A stretch of DNA of 64,000 nucleotides from Asterella californica (taxonomy: Eukaryota > Streptophyta > Marchantiopsida > Marchantiales > Aytoniaceae), in assembly GCA_036924285.1 (NCBI GenBank), contig JAYKYS010000009.1, forward strand, positions 17,732,001 to 17,796,000, given 5' to 3'. A model generated the notes under the pieces. The model did no database searches, was not told the origin of the DNA, and worked only from the letters and a program-made list of their open reading frames with translations. Positions 1 through 11,885 of the stretch are shown in pieces (position 1 is the stretch's first letter; every line of letters begins with the position of its first letter). A program made the translations under genes and the position numbers.

Positions 1-260
1 CAAAACGCACCACATATCCATTTCCATCCTCATTGTCTTGTCCTACAGCCCATCCAATGCCAATAGGACTAGTATCAACAGTAAGGATAACAAATATGCC
101 CAACTCATATGTTATCTTCCGTAGAGTTGGTGGTGAAGTCAAAAGATCCTTCAACTTCCTCATAGACCCGCTTTGCTCCTCTTGCCAATGAAATCTTTGC
201 CCCTTCCTCATCGACATCCCACCAAGAAGTCAAAATAGCCCCATGTGTATTTCCTCTATC
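1..260 (-). pseudogene. Gypsy reverse transcriptase/RNase H fragment
   Basis: Read on the minus strand, this piece aligns with the connection between RT and RNase H in the complete Gypsy elements further right. One frame gives a stretch like MRKLKDLLTSPPTL, matching the MEQLKEILKSPPIL region of element 2, followed by a VDTSP..IGWAVGQ stretch that marks the start of RNase H. No start codon or long frame survives, and the match crosses frames, so this is a decayed scrap. It runs off the left edge, so more of the element may lie outside the window. The family assignment is firm; the exact ends are approximate. Confidence 0.75.
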
Positions 261-1110
261 TAAACCTCTGAATTCATTACGCAACAATCTAGAGTGTTGG
301 TTGACTTTCCTAAATAGTTTTTTAAAACTAAGAAAATATTGTCATAACTATCTCTAAACATTCTCCATATCTTTCAAGAACTGGAGTAAAACATGTGTCT
401 TCTATCCCTAATATAAGAACTAGAATATGAAGTAATGTGAAGCCTTGGATTTGCATTTTATTCGTAAATTTTTATTTTTGTTAGTAAAGAAGTAGATTAG
501 TTAGCATAGATGACAAGATAGAATAGTTTAGCTATAGTATAGAGTTTATTCGCTGAAGCATTATGATGAGTAGAAACATAAGAACTACGAAGTGTATATA
601 TTGGGTATGATAGTCTAGTTGCATTCTACATATCCCATGGATATCTTATTTGCTGAGAATGGACGTCAGACGATGAAGATATGACCTCGAAAAAATGACT
701 GAAGTATAGTGGCGGTTAGAGCAACTTCATCGACGAGCGACCAAAGAAACTTCGCACGTGAGAAGTTACCACGTGGGGGATATAAGAAGTGTATGAACAA
801 TTCACTTTTTATCTTTTTCATTCTCTGATTTACTAAGAGCGCTATGAGTTGAGAGTTAGAACCGAAGAAGTTGGACTTCATCGAAAAGTATTGTTTTGCA
901 AGTCGCAACTAAGACAAAGAACTTTGTACTTCTTTGTACTTCTTCACACTTCAAACTTCGTCTATTGGATGAATGCGCATGATGCATACGACGAGAAAGA
1001 CACAATGGAGACTAAACTCCTTGGCGATGAAATGATTGGATCTTCGGCATGATGCGAGATGACTCGAGGACTTGGGATTGTCCTTCAAATAAAAGAACTC
1101 CGAAATAAAA
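261..1110. other. Intergenic, no recognisable gene
   Basis: AT-rich sequence with only short open frames, none showing a family motif. The open frame at 849-1052 has no recognisable domain and no coding-like neighbours. Confidence 0.6.
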
Positions 1111-1345
1111 TACTTGTTTGCACTTGTGATTTGTTCTGGCCCTAAAATTCATTCAACTCCACTATTCTTCCTTCTTTTCTGAATAACTTGACTCGTTTCT
1201 CAACAACATGAATCTTCAAAGATGTTTCGTCTATCTCTTGCAAAGAATAAATAGTAGTGTGATGCACATCCAAGACAGTGTATGGATCAAACCATCTCCG
1301 AGAAAATATTCATACTGTAGAGTGCGTATTCTTTGAGTTTAACTC
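1111..1345 (-). pseudogene. Gypsy integrase C-terminal fragment
   Basis: This segment is a diverged copy of the integrase C-terminal tail seen at 44404-44600 and 56997-57230. Shared landmarks on the minus strand are the equivalents of the RRWFGPY..DVYENATYSL stretch and of the KRVK..KQRG stretch that follows. The copy is broken by stops. It is joined directly to a primer-binding-site-like sequence at 1344-1362, so most of an internal region (gag through core integrase) is missing between them. Fragment identity is well supported by the repeated order of matching words; its history is inference. Confidence 0.7.
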
Positions 1346-1362
1346 TCAGTGGAAGCATCAGA
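1344..1362 (-). promoter_or_regulatory. Primer-binding-site-like sequence next to an LTR
   Basis: The plus strand reads as the complement of the TGGTGCTTCCACTGAG box that follows the 5' LTR of elements 1, 2 and 3 (here ctctcagtggaagcatcaga, one mismatch). It abuts the LTR beginning at 1363, so that LTR acted as a 5' LTR on the minus strand. Confidence 0.65.
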
Positions 1363-2621
1363 TGTCGTGGTGAGAGTTTTTCCTAGAAAGAACAGACCTC
1401 CTATTTGAGATTATGAGATTATGAGAGTGACAAAAGGGAAAAGAGATTGTATTCAGAGCTTCAAATACATTCATTTGTAGCCACCAGAGTTAATCAGACA
1501 CTCGAATATGTACAAATAGATCTTCCAAGACTTATAAATCTTTATTCTCGTCTCAATTCTACAGTCAGTGTCCTTATTGATCACACTCTTTTTCCTTCTC
1601 CCTCTCTCTCACGCATACCGTCTCTTGATATCTCTTCAATTTCTCCTATAATTCTAGCCGCACGTCGATTTATCTAAAAAGCAAACCTTTTGCTATGCAG
1701 TCCCTATATGGAGTCCTTATAAGCATATTTACTTATCGAGCAGCTCCCTAACTAAGCTGACCCTTTGCTTAATAAAAAATCCCCAATCCACGGTGACATC
1801 TTGACGCAATCTAGATTATGAGACAAACTATGATTATACGACCGAACCACAACTGCAAGACCACTTCACAAGGCTTACAATCCTCCCGTAGTTGAATCAA
1901 GTATCTCCCAAACCATAATTTTGGTTGCATGCGGAAGCTTAGATTAGGAAGCTTACATTTGAAGAGAATACTTGTCCTCTGTCCTTAGATGTGCATGACG
2001 TGGTAACACACCCGACATAGACTCCCATCCGGAATGTTGAGATAGAAACCATGAGCCAAAATGATTTGATCCAGGGATCTCTTCTTCCTAAGTAGTCATC
2101 CTTTCTACTGAGGTGGCTCATGCTTCCGTTTAATAAAGCAATGAAACTTGTACATAAGCCAACAAAATTTGCTTTTATCTCATTTGTTGACTTTTACGTG
2201 TTACTTCCACTATACATCTTCATTTTTAATAACAGAAGAAGCAAAAATATACTACTTGAGAACACCAACACGATGGTGGCATTAGATAATAAATTCAAAT
2301 CTCCAGCGATAAATGATAGATTTTTCTCTCTTGTCACTTTCTTAAACTAGAAATGACATAAACACCTATATGCGATATCGCTTCGTGTAAACTAAAACAC
2401 ATATCTATTCTATTCAAAAAATAGCTTCTACGTGGTACCTTCACAACTTCTCATTAGTTTTTATAAATATAAGCTAAGAGTCATCTTGTTTATCTTGGTC
2501 TTAGCTTAGCACCTGCCCATCTAACAAGCTCCAAGACAGCTTCTTTTACAATTACGTACATAGTGACAGAAAAATCGTCTATTATCATTTTTCACTATAC
2601 ATACTATCTCTCAACATGATA
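1363..2621 (-). repeat. Old LTR of the TGTCG...CGACA Gypsy lineage (copy 1)
   Basis: About 1.26 kb, diverged but colinear with 55519-56900; blocks such as tgtagccaccagagttaatc match the other copy. The left edge is tgtcgtggtgagagttttt, like the inner LTR tip of elements 1-3; the right edge is a decayed cgaca (tgata). A primer-binding-like box lies on its left and a polypurine-tract complement (ttcacccctccaaac) on its right, so internal sequence once flanked it on both sides. Confidence 0.7.
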
Positions 2622-3510
2622 TTCACCCCTCCAAACTTACATCCTTCGGTATGTTACCAACGCGTTACTAATTCTCATTATTCTCCTAGTTATCTTCAAT
2701 CTCCTGGATATCTTCAAATAAAAGAACCAAAATTATAGCACTCGAGAACACCTACATGATGGTGTCATCAGATACTATACATATTCTATCCTTGAACATG
2801 ATAATGTAAGCACATAATTTCACTACGAGTAGCAGTCGATCCGGATTGGTTCCGAATCAAGATGCTTCACATGAAACCGCATTGTATCAAGATAACTATT
2901 TTCAAATTCTTGAATCGGATTGCTTAACATATTTGAATTCTTTTTAGATTAACTGCTTAAAAGAATGTTAAACTGTATTATTAAGAGTTTTAAACTCTAA
3001 ACTGATATATTTTATTATTATAATATTATAACACGATATTACAAATATTAATTTATGACAAATCATCAGTTTCTCTAGTTTATTATGATAAAAGAATTTA
3101 TTACAAAAAAATTTTCTTCATAGCTTATGAAATCATTTAAAGGTCATTTATTTTGAGAACAAGACAGTTTAACATCACAAGCTTGAGAAAATCAAACCGT
3201 TTCAAAACCAAAACCTTTATAACAATCTAAACCAACCATTTTTTGACTACTGAGCTCAGTTCACTTCATGTATTAGAGTATTGTCATTTTTCTAGATGAA
3301 TTATTTTTAAAGTTTGAAAAAATAAGATATCATCTACGACTACTTTGACAATAATATATTTCTAAACATACTCTTTAAATCTTATGACAAGTAAACATAA
3401 TTCTATTATAATATAAAATTGATAAGTTGAGGAGAAACTGTATTCTATTAAAGTTGTGTCTGTTAGAACTGGGGCGTGGTGTCGGCAAAACTCGTTAACG
3501 AGACTCTCAT
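2622..3510. other. Polypurine tract remnant and AT-rich spacer
   Basis: 2622-2665 matches the polypurine tract and 3' end of the Gypsy internal region (compare 56901-56945, minus strand). The rest is strongly AT-rich with no gene seen. 2690-2770 partly repeats words from 2225-2300, which suggests a local duplication of LTR sequence. Confidence 0.55.
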
Positions 3511-4440
3511 ATGCCGAGGACATCTTTCTTCAAAACCGCGGAGAAGACTGCAGAATTGGACCTTGAAGAATTGGAGTTTTGTGCTTGGAAGTGACAAAGC
3601 AAGTCGAGAGGGTGACCTATTGTACGATAACACGAATTGACTGACTTCGGACAAAGTGTGAAATATACCAAGCTGTTCATGCAGATGCCGGTGGATAGGA
3701 ATGACTTCAAGGTGCCTTGTTATCATGATCTATTTAGGAAGACAATCGCGGAGGCTTTGAATACTATCTTCAAGCCATACATGACTTCGTATCTGAATAA
3801 CTGGCAAGTACACTTCATTGAGAAGTATTGATAGAGAAGATGACTCATTGGGTTAAGATCTCTCATTTGCATGTGCAAAATGTAGTACAACACTTTCCAT
3901 GACGCAGATCGATGTACTCCGTAGCTTTTGCTGCAATGTTTTATAAGAGTATGCATCTTTTGACACTGGCCGAAGAAAACTTATACGAGCTGAAGACATT
4001 GGAGGACGAAGAGTTGGACTTGGAGCCGATGCCAAGAAGGGAGAATGTAGAGACACCCACGGCTTCTACAAGACAAAGTATACAAGCGAAGAGACAAAGA
4101 AACGAAGAAGGGACATCAGGAGGGACTCTTATGTTAAGATTTTGACTCATGTAGGAGACATCGGATGCTGCTGCACGCTCTAGACTTGTAGAAAGGATCA
4201 TGGAAATTGGGAAAGCAAAATGTCTATTGAGAAAGCTCCATCATATTTTGGAAAGTCCTCACCAACCAAGAGTGATGAGAAGGCGATTGGAGGATTCCAA
4301 AGGATACTCCAAAGTACTTTGGCAGGGTAAAGAGCAACTGAGAAAGACTTTGGCTCACCTTGCATATAATCTTCCAGAAGACAAAACACCTTCTAAGACT
4401 ATCATGCTGGCAGATTGGACGAGTTTGGATCCATAGTATG
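3511..4440 (+). pseudogene. Degraded coding-like tract, family unknown (part 1)
   Basis: I do not recognise this protein. A frame from about 3511 reads as plausible coding sequence (FFKTAEKTAELDLEELEFC, then YTKLFMQMPVDRNDFK and IFKPYMTSYLNNW), broken by TGA, TGA and TAA codons. Further coding-like blocks follow in other frames: an acidic stretch at 3912-4145 (EEENLYELKTLEDEELDLE-like) and a basic one at 4200-4436. Composition and stop pattern suggest a decayed gene or transposon-borne ORF. It may belong with the block at 5490-6599. Alternatives are a captured host gene fragment or chance open frames. Confidence 0.35.
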
Positions 4441-5489
4441 ACTACCTCTGCCTTGGCTCATCTAGGGGTTGATTGTAACACACAAGAAAATCAAAAGATG
4501 CTTGAAAGTAATAATATTAAAATCGAATCCATAGAGATGTAAGTAAATATCATCCAAATATAATTAACTAGTGACAAAAGTGATTCTTTATGGTTGTCTT
4601 TTGTTCTCACATGCATAAATCATTCCCGGTAGAGCTCAAACTCAAGTCTATCCAAAAAGACATAGTTGATAATCTTGACAAATAACATAACAGATACTAA
4701 ACAAGTCATGGATCTCAAGAGAAAGACACACAACAAGAATACAGAGCCATGGATAACAAGTCTCGACAAAGAAGTACTACTGAAGTGCTACTAAGTAGCC
4801 TCTAACACTATAAATGCTAAGTATCTTCACACTAAGTTCTTCTACTACAATTTACTCTCGGAAATACTTTATACAAAGTCTTCATCCAACATGAAGTACA
4901 AATTACAAAGTGCACTACTAATAAGAACTTACCCAACAAAGAAACTTCTAAAAATAATTATTATCCAAACAAACTTCACTCCAAAAATATCTTCGTAGCT
5001 CGTCAGTTCTCAAACTTCGTCTCAAACTCTTACTCTAGTATCAAATGTAAATTACGAAGAACTTTGTCATCCAGTCTTACTCCTACTACAACAAACTACA
5101 TAACTAGAATTCCAAAGCTATACTACACGATGATAACTTAATTGTCTCCATAATATCTCTCTTGATAATCTCTACCTCCAATCTACTCATCTTCCTCTTC
5201 TTCTTGGAAGCATCTTCTCCTTCTGAAAGTGGAAATTAAGTTAAAGGTTTGGAATTCGAATGAGGATAATAGATAGTTTGGCGCACCTTGTTGAGATCAA
5301 TCCAACACACTTGGCCCTCATCTATTTGAACTTGAGAGCTCGGAGTTCTTGTTGTTTTTCTATCACGGAAGGTAGAAAGCAAAAAAGGTGATTTAACTTC
5401 TGTACACTTTCTAGAGAATGTCCAACTCCAAATCCGTGAGTGATTGTGTGAACATATCCTACCTTCATTCTTGAGCGATAGCCTATGCC
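4441..5489. other. Spacer, no recognisable gene
   Basis: Short frames only. The open frames on the minus strand at 5236-5603 look like antisense shadows of the plus-strand coding-like tract that starts near 5490. Confidence 0.5.
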
Positions 5490-6599
5490 ACATGCAGATG
5501 TGAAGGTCTTTTCAAAGAAGGCTGAAGAGTTGAACTTGTCTTTCTTTCTGTAGGAATGACGATATTGTAGTGGAGAGCTGTTGAATGAGGTTTGGCAAGA
5601 CAATAAGTATGCATCTCATAGTTCTAATAAGAAACAAGTGAGATGTCGATCCAAAACATGCACATCCGTGATGTGGCAGAAGACTTATCACTATCTAGAA
5701 GAAGAGATAAATCTAGTGTTAACTAATAAGCAAATGTCGAAGAGTGAGATTGATGGGGAGGTTTGGTTTAGCTCTCCCGAACACCATAAGAACGATTGGA
5801 AGATAGATACCTACAAAGATCTCCATAAGAAGACATTTGTACGTCTTCTATGATCTTATATTATGCGAAAAAGAAGACATACATCAGCAATGAGATGGTC
5901 TGGTTTATTGACCATATGTTTCATGATGCTAAGATTGATTGGAGAAGAATGCTTTCCGATTATGTCACAGGGATAGTCATGGACCTTTCCTCATCTCTGA
6001 TCACCTTCCTAATGTCTTATCTGATACATTTCTACGAGACATTTGGAGAGATAACACCTGAGGAGATGACAGTAGCACTATCTATCATCAAGGTGGAAGA
6101 AAATAGCGATAGTTCTTTGGAAGAAGGGAGTTCTTTGGAAGAAGGGAGTTCTTCGAGCTCATAAAGCTCGAAAGGTAAGAAGGCTATCCAGACCTTTCTG
6201 GAAGACTATTGAGGAAAAGATAAAATAGAAGAGGACTTTGAAGACTACTCTTGGAGGGTAAGGTACATACTTGTGATGCAGACTAAGGTCACCCAAAGAA
6301 TGTCACTAGTATTCAAGAAGGAAGTACTTCATATACCTTTTGAGGAGTATCAGGAGAATGTTCATGAGATAAATGAGCAGTATGTCCAAGAGGGACAATC
6401 GACATGGATAGAGCCACAAGAGATGGAGGAACTTGTTCCAGCACAGCATGGAACCGGATCTTATAAAGAGAAACCACAAGCCTTCGTTGGTAAGCAAACG
6501 GGGCATAAAGCACTATCTCAGATTACAGAGTTGGTAGTAGTGGGTCCATTCCTCATGATGATATTAACCACCTTCAGTCGTTCATCTTTGTGGTGAGGT
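5490..6599 (+). pseudogene. Degraded coding-like tract, family unknown (part 2)
   Basis: Unrecognised. Two frames join: 5581-5853 (LLNEVWQDNKYASHSS... to KDLHKKTFVRLL) and 5850-6596. The second stays coding-like for about 249 codons with only TAA at 6162 and TGA near 6210. It includes VWFIDHMFHDAKIDWRRM, two hydrophobic runs (LITFLMSYLI), a Ser/Glu-rich linker with an 18-bp tandem repeat (6112-6147), and an acidic tail. The steady frame across two stops argues for a decayed real protein rather than chance. No catalytic motif is visible. It could be an accessory ORF of a plant transposon or a dead host gene. Confidence 0.35.
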
Positions 6600-7030
6600 C
6601 AGCGATGGTCATCTGCAATACCTTCACCTACTCCCTCAGTTATAACTTCACTATCTCACCGGATCGTAATTCCGCTTTAGCCAAAGTAGATTGTTTCTTA
6701 AAGAAGATAGTCATAGCGTTCTCTTTCTTCAACCTCGTTTCTAAAGCCTGAGATCTATCTCTTTCACTGTCATAGAGTAAATGTAGGTTGACCTTTTCTT
6801 TTCTACGTCACTCCTACATTCAATTTTAACTATCTCATCCTCACTAGATGTGTCTCATTCTCATTTGCAACTTCTTGATGGCTATTCTCCTTCTATTGAA
6901 TGTCTTCTTGAAAGGATTCTACCATCTGAAGAGCAAAGCCTTGGTAAAGACCACCTTCTGAGCTCATGACGAAGCACCTTTTTTGGACCTCCAGATCAAA
7001 TGCTACCAATGCAGACCTTCCCATCCTCTT
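6600..7030 (-). pseudogene. Degraded coiled-coil coding tract
   Basis: On the minus strand one frame reads QALETRLKKENAMTIFF and continues with charged heptad-like sequence to about 6600, with a TAA and a TAG inside. Further upstream (about 6880-7020) another frame gives ALVAFDLEVQKRCFVMSSEG and ALQMVESFQEDIQ. This looks like the end of a decayed coiled-coil protein that runs head-on into the plus-strand tract ending at 6596. It is similar in character, not in identifiable sequence, to the tract at 12595-15441. Family unknown. Confidence 0.35.
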
Positions 7031-9428
7031 ATTCTTACTACAACAATAGCGTCTTTCTCTCAAGATTCAAAGTCCTCGGTCTCTTATTCTTATTTAACTT
7101 TTTAGAAGAGCATTGACTTTGCAATGGAGCCTACACCATAGCATGATCTCACCAAAACAACTCAAATATAAGCCTCTTTCTCTCTTTGCTCACCACCAGG
7201 TTGCGCAACCCCTTAGAAAAGATGAACAATGACCCTTATGAAAAGACCTTAGGGTTTATCCCATCATGTCTTCCACTCGAGATTCTCATCTTACCTACCA
7301 AGATCTACCATCTATTTGACAACCATTAAGCGCATTCCTCTCCTCTTGACTCATCATCGATCAACCGTCAATGACCAAGAAGGCTTTTCACCTTTTGACC
7401 TCATGTTAGCAATTAGGTCATACATGTCGACCTTCTATTGGCTGATATTCACTTGTCACAAGTTGTGACTCTTCCTACCAAGTTGGTGGCACCTTTTGAC
7501 ACATTCACACATTTTGTTCTTTGACCTTCTATAGAAGGTCAAAGATAGAAGATGACATACTTAACCAATAGACTCCTACCTACTCCTCAGTAAATAATCA
7601 TATGCTTCGACCATAGAATATCCACATGAAGGCTAATTAGCATAGAGTCTTCCTTCTATCACAAATATATGCCTCTTATAAGATATAAAGTACCTTCTAA
7701 CAAACAAATAAACTAACTTATGTTTTAATTTGTAAAAAATATAAACATGTGGGCACCATAGACAACAACAACATATAGTTAACTTAATATATACAAATTG
7801 AACTCATTTTAGCTTTTTGTCTAAAGTTTTACTGCATGTTGAAGAGAGAGAGGGACAAATAAACCAAAACAAAGTGCTACGCTTGCAATAGTATTGCCAA
7901 GCTATGCATTTGTCTTATAATCATCATGTTATAATAAACGATTTTCGTTTATGAAAGATGATATCAAGTTCTCACCGTTCATTCTCATCTTATTCTTGTT
8001 TTGAATTATACCAAATTGATGATTAGCTATGCAAATGCATAACAACAACTCTAAATCATGAAGAGACTTCTTTCCGAAGTGACCAAAAGATCTCCTATTG
8101 GACGATCAAGTTTTCATCGACACTTCTTTCAGTTTTGATTTCTTCAAATTTTCTCCAGTTTTTGACATTGTCCATATCTGATTAAAACCACTACTGCAAC
8201 TATAATAGATACATGGAATCATTTCTCTCTTGCCTCAATCACCATTAGAGCCAAACGATACTAGGAAGATATCAGATTAAACTTTCAGATTTCTTGATGA
8301 AGCAATAAATTCTCCAAAATTCTAGACATAAATTATTTGATTTTCAAAACAATATAAGATGAATTGAGAAGAACTAGTTATTGTGTATCTTTCTATCCCT
8401 TCCATGCTTCAAATATTGTATGGACTGTGAGTTTCGGCTGTAAGGAAGTTTTGAACTAAGCAATTTGTATCAATTTTCAAGAGAATGAAATACTAACAAA
8501 TATAAGTTTTATCTCAATTCACAAATATGTCTATAAACAATCCATGACTCTATACAAAGATGTCCTTTGATAAACTATCGACTTTTTCTTTTTGGACGTT
8601 AGAGAAGCTTTGACATGCACTATTGCCCAACTCAATGGCCACAAATTTGCATTTATTAGTGTCCAGTAGACTACTACTGTTTGCTAAAACACAAAGATCG
8701 TGCAAATGAAGTTATACAATATGGCACAATAAAACTATCAGAACAAGACTTTATATTTTGCCATAAACGAGTACGTATGTAAGCAAATACTTTGAGATGT
8801 GATTTATCAGTCATCAAGATAATGGATTAGAATGAAACGTTTAAATACGTTGACATGCGAGTCATCAGTCATCAAGGTCAATATTAGAATAAAACATTAT
8901 AAATGAAGTGCCTTGAATTCACATTCCAGAACTTGCATATTTAAACTAAAGTATGACATAGATCTATCATAACAAGAGAGCTAATATATAGTACAAACGA
9001 ATGGAATAATTGCTTGATTTGACATATATTACATATATAGTAAGAAAGCAATTTTCACATAACGTCTCTTGCTGAAAATATGATGTATTTGTCTATGGAA
9101 CTGCATTTCAACTTCAAGATCACTTACCGAAAAGATGGTGTATGTATCACTGAAATTGCAATAACAAGAGAGCTAGGATAAATACAATGAATGGAACAAT
9201 CTGTTATCTGTGTATATATTCATTACATAACAAAAAGATAAAAACTTCCATGATTCATTTGCTTAAGATATTATATGTTTATATAGAACTATATCATAAC
9301 ATCAGAAACTCTCTTATAAATGTTACGCATTAGTTTGCAAAAGTTGATCGAAGGTTAGGATTTGGGAGAAATCGAGACACATAGAGGAAGGATTGGGCAC
9401 TTCAATTACTTGTGAAGAAGAGTTGGAC
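7031..9428. other. AT-rich intergenic sequence
   Basis: No coding-like frame or element boundary was found here apart from the palindrome at 7518-7545. Confidence 0.55.
7518..7545. repeat. Perfect 28-bp palindrome
   Basis: The sequence tctttgaccttc-tata-gaaggtcaaaga is fully self-complementary: 12-bp arms with a TATA centre. No gene is nearby. It could be a hairpin or cruciform, or the collapsed remnant of a small inverted-repeat transposon. Confidence 0.85.
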
Positions 9429-9473
9429 CATTGTCGTGTTGTACATGGTAAAACCATGTACAACATGACAATG
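9429..9473. repeat. Near-perfect hairpin: 21-bp arms, 3-nt loop
   Basis: The left arm 9429-9449 and right arm 9453-9473 pair over 21 positions with a single mismatch (G-T wobble in RNA), around an aaa loop. The arms read cattgtcgtgttgtacatggt and accatgtacaacatgacaat(g). The loop is much too short for a typical plant miRNA precursor. Such a tight palindrome is more likely a replication or repair product, or a minimal inverted-repeat remnant. Confidence 0.85.
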
Positions 9474-9867
9474 TGTCTTTTCATGTATACGCGACGATCA
9501 TGCAATGTAATGCTAAATAGGTGGTTACGGTGATATTTTTGGCATATTTCATATTACACTAGTGTTTCATGCAGAAGACAACGGGACATATGTTAGGATA
9601 CTTTAGTATGTTCACATGTTCATACTTTTAGAAGTTCCATTGTATGTTGTATATTATGTAAATAGCCAATGTTAGCATTTCTAGTAATTAGTAGTTTAGC
9701 TAAGTTGCACCAAGTATGTAGATTTTCATGTCAAAGCTTCATTTATGCCCACAAGTATTTTATAGTTGTAAATGACTTAGATGTGCTCAAAATATTTATT
9801 ATGAAATTCCAAAAGTATCCCCTAGGTTTCAAATCGATCTCATGGTAGCTACAAAGATGATATTGAC

Positions 9868-10255
9868 GAGTTCAAGGTATCATTGGAAACCTCTTCTTGC
9901 TGGCTTGCACACTAAATGAAAGATTTGTCAATTTGATATTAGGAGGACGGAGATATGCCTGATTGAAGTCTGAGAAGTCAATTTCTATATGTGTATGTTT
10001 GAACAACCATATAACGTGTTGAGCGAGTGATTTGAGGGAGCTTGAAGTGGGGTCAGAAAAAAACCAACGAGTTCAGCAAAGCACTAGAAAGCTCTTCTTG
10101 CTAGTTTGGGTACTAAATCAAAATTTTGTCAATTTGAGGTTAGGAGGACGGAGATATACCCGATTGAAGTTCGAGTAGTCAATTTTTATGTATGCCTACT
10201 CAAAAAGTCATAGAAGGAGATGTGTGAGTGATATAAAGGAGATTGAAGTGGGTTT
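9868..10255. repeat. Diverged tandem duplication, unit about 195 bp
   Basis: Two consecutive units share gacgagttca/aacgagttca, ctcttcttgct, atttgtcaatttga, taggaggacggagatat, attgaagt and ttgaagtggg in the same order. Word content such as ggagatatacccgattgaag recalls a short motif in the LTRs of element 1 (ggagttatggctgattgaag), so this may be decayed LTR sequence. Confidence 0.65.
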
Positions 10256-10967
10256 AGAAAGCTCTCAATAAGATGAGAAATGTGGACTCAACCTGAGAAT
10301 ATCAAGAGACTACCAATTAGAGTTCTGGTGTACAAATTGTGAGTCAACGTTTTCCTTTTTTGTCTGATATTCCTCCTGGGGTCTTTTATTTTGTTGGACA
10401 GCATTTTTATTTTGTGGTGATCGACAAAACCAAGTCAAGGACCCTCCAAATTTATTTTTATGAAATTGCGTAACACCTATCCTTATAGTCTCATGCTCGA
10501 AGAGAAAAACTCTTTTTTCGATGAAACATTTGAGAATTCTGGAGCATTTCCTTGTTTATGTGGATGAATTTGGTCTTAATCTTGTGTGAGTGTGCTTAGT
10601 GAGTGTTTTTTGTTGTGTAAGTCCAAGTTTCATGCTTATATGAGGCTCATAGGTAGAGATACAATTGGTTGAAGTTCTTAGAGTGTTGAAACGTAAATTT
10701 TTCATGATAGTTTTGCATGTGGCTTGTAATATGCAACTTGTTTGTTATAGAAAGTTCAGACTTTGCAAAGAGGGCCATATGAGTGCAATCTATCATCTCA
10801 CATAAAGAGAATGTGTTCTCAGAACTTCCTCTATCGAGTGTCAAAGTTTGATAGAAAAACTCTTACACCCATCCCTAAAGAATCTTAGCCATAAAAGCCT
10901 CACATATGATCACAGTCAAAAAATTCCATCTTTTTCCAAGAGTCATTCTCGTCTCACTACATCGTTC
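10256..10967. other. Intergenic, no recognisable gene
   Basis: No coding-like frame or repeat boundary was recognised. Its position between LTR-like blocks suggests it belongs to an old non-coding retroelement region. Confidence 0.45.
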
Positions 10968-11215
10968 TGGAGTCCGAACTTGTTGTCCTTGGATCCATCG
11001 AGATCAGAACACCGAGTTATATAAGGAATTGAAGACGATATGAGTTTCTATCAAGCAGTTTGAAAGTTGGGTGAAATTGGCTTGTAGAGAAGCGCTTATG
11101 TCAATCTTCCGTTCTTTACGACCAAAGGTTGAATTTTTCTTCACGATTGGTGGGTCAAGCTCTTTTTCTTGGAGTCAGCACAATCAAGAAGTCTTCACTT
11201 ACGCACGAGGATTGG
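10968..11215 (+). repeat. Dispersed repeat shared with 58161-58402 (inverted)
   Basis: About 250 bp match the reverse complement of 58161-58402 in order: ttgttgtccttggatccatc, gagatcagaac, gaagacgatat, ggtgaaattggct, ttcttcacgat and agtcttcacttacgca. The partner lies inside the putative LTR at 57344-58990, so this is probably a decayed LTR copy of the same family. Confidence 0.7.
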
Positions 11216-11669
11216 GTTGTTGGGTTAGGAGCGGTGAGTGATTTGAGCCGGAGGAGATTGAAAAATATATTTACATTAGTTTTTTCTTCCTATGACAAAA
11301 TTTCTTGTGTAGTTTTATGAGGGGATCTCCAAATGGTTTGTTTGGAGTCTCGTTGGGTTCAAGCTAGCCAGATCTTCCTACTAGGGAAGAAAAATATTGT
11401 ATCAAACAATTAATTTAGATGGTGGCATAGATTTAAACCATATGGAGGACGTTTTGAAATTTTGATCACTTGCGGTGCAAAAATTATACATATCTTGGTC
11501 GTTGGGATCGGATCATAGAGTTTTTTCAACACATGGAATCAAGAAGGACTCTATTGGGTTTTTAAGATCATTAGGTGAAAGAAAAAAATCTATGGATCGA
11601 TGTTCTTGAACTTCTTTACTACGGTTGGGTGTCTACTTTGGCGTTCGAGATGATTTTCGTAATATTGTT

Positions 11670-11885
11670 AGCTACGTGGGCTTCGTTCTCGATCCTCATT
11701 TGGGTTAGAACGATCTGATCATTTGGACTAGTGATATAATGAGCAATGGAGATATCACGTGTTTAGATTTTAGATACGGTTTACACTTCGTGTATCGCTA
11801 GTTACGTGGGTTGCACTCTCGACCTTGAGCATTTGGGTTAGAGTGATCTGATCATTTGGGCTATTGATACACTGAGCGGTGATGA
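11670..11885. repeat. Tandem duplication, unit about 130 bp
   Basis: The block starting agctacgtgggcttcgttctc at 11670 recurs as agttacgtgggttgcactctc at 11800. Both are followed by atttgggttaga, gatctgatcatttgg and tgatac/tgatat...gagc. This is an old two-unit tandem repeat outside any gene. Confidence 0.7.
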
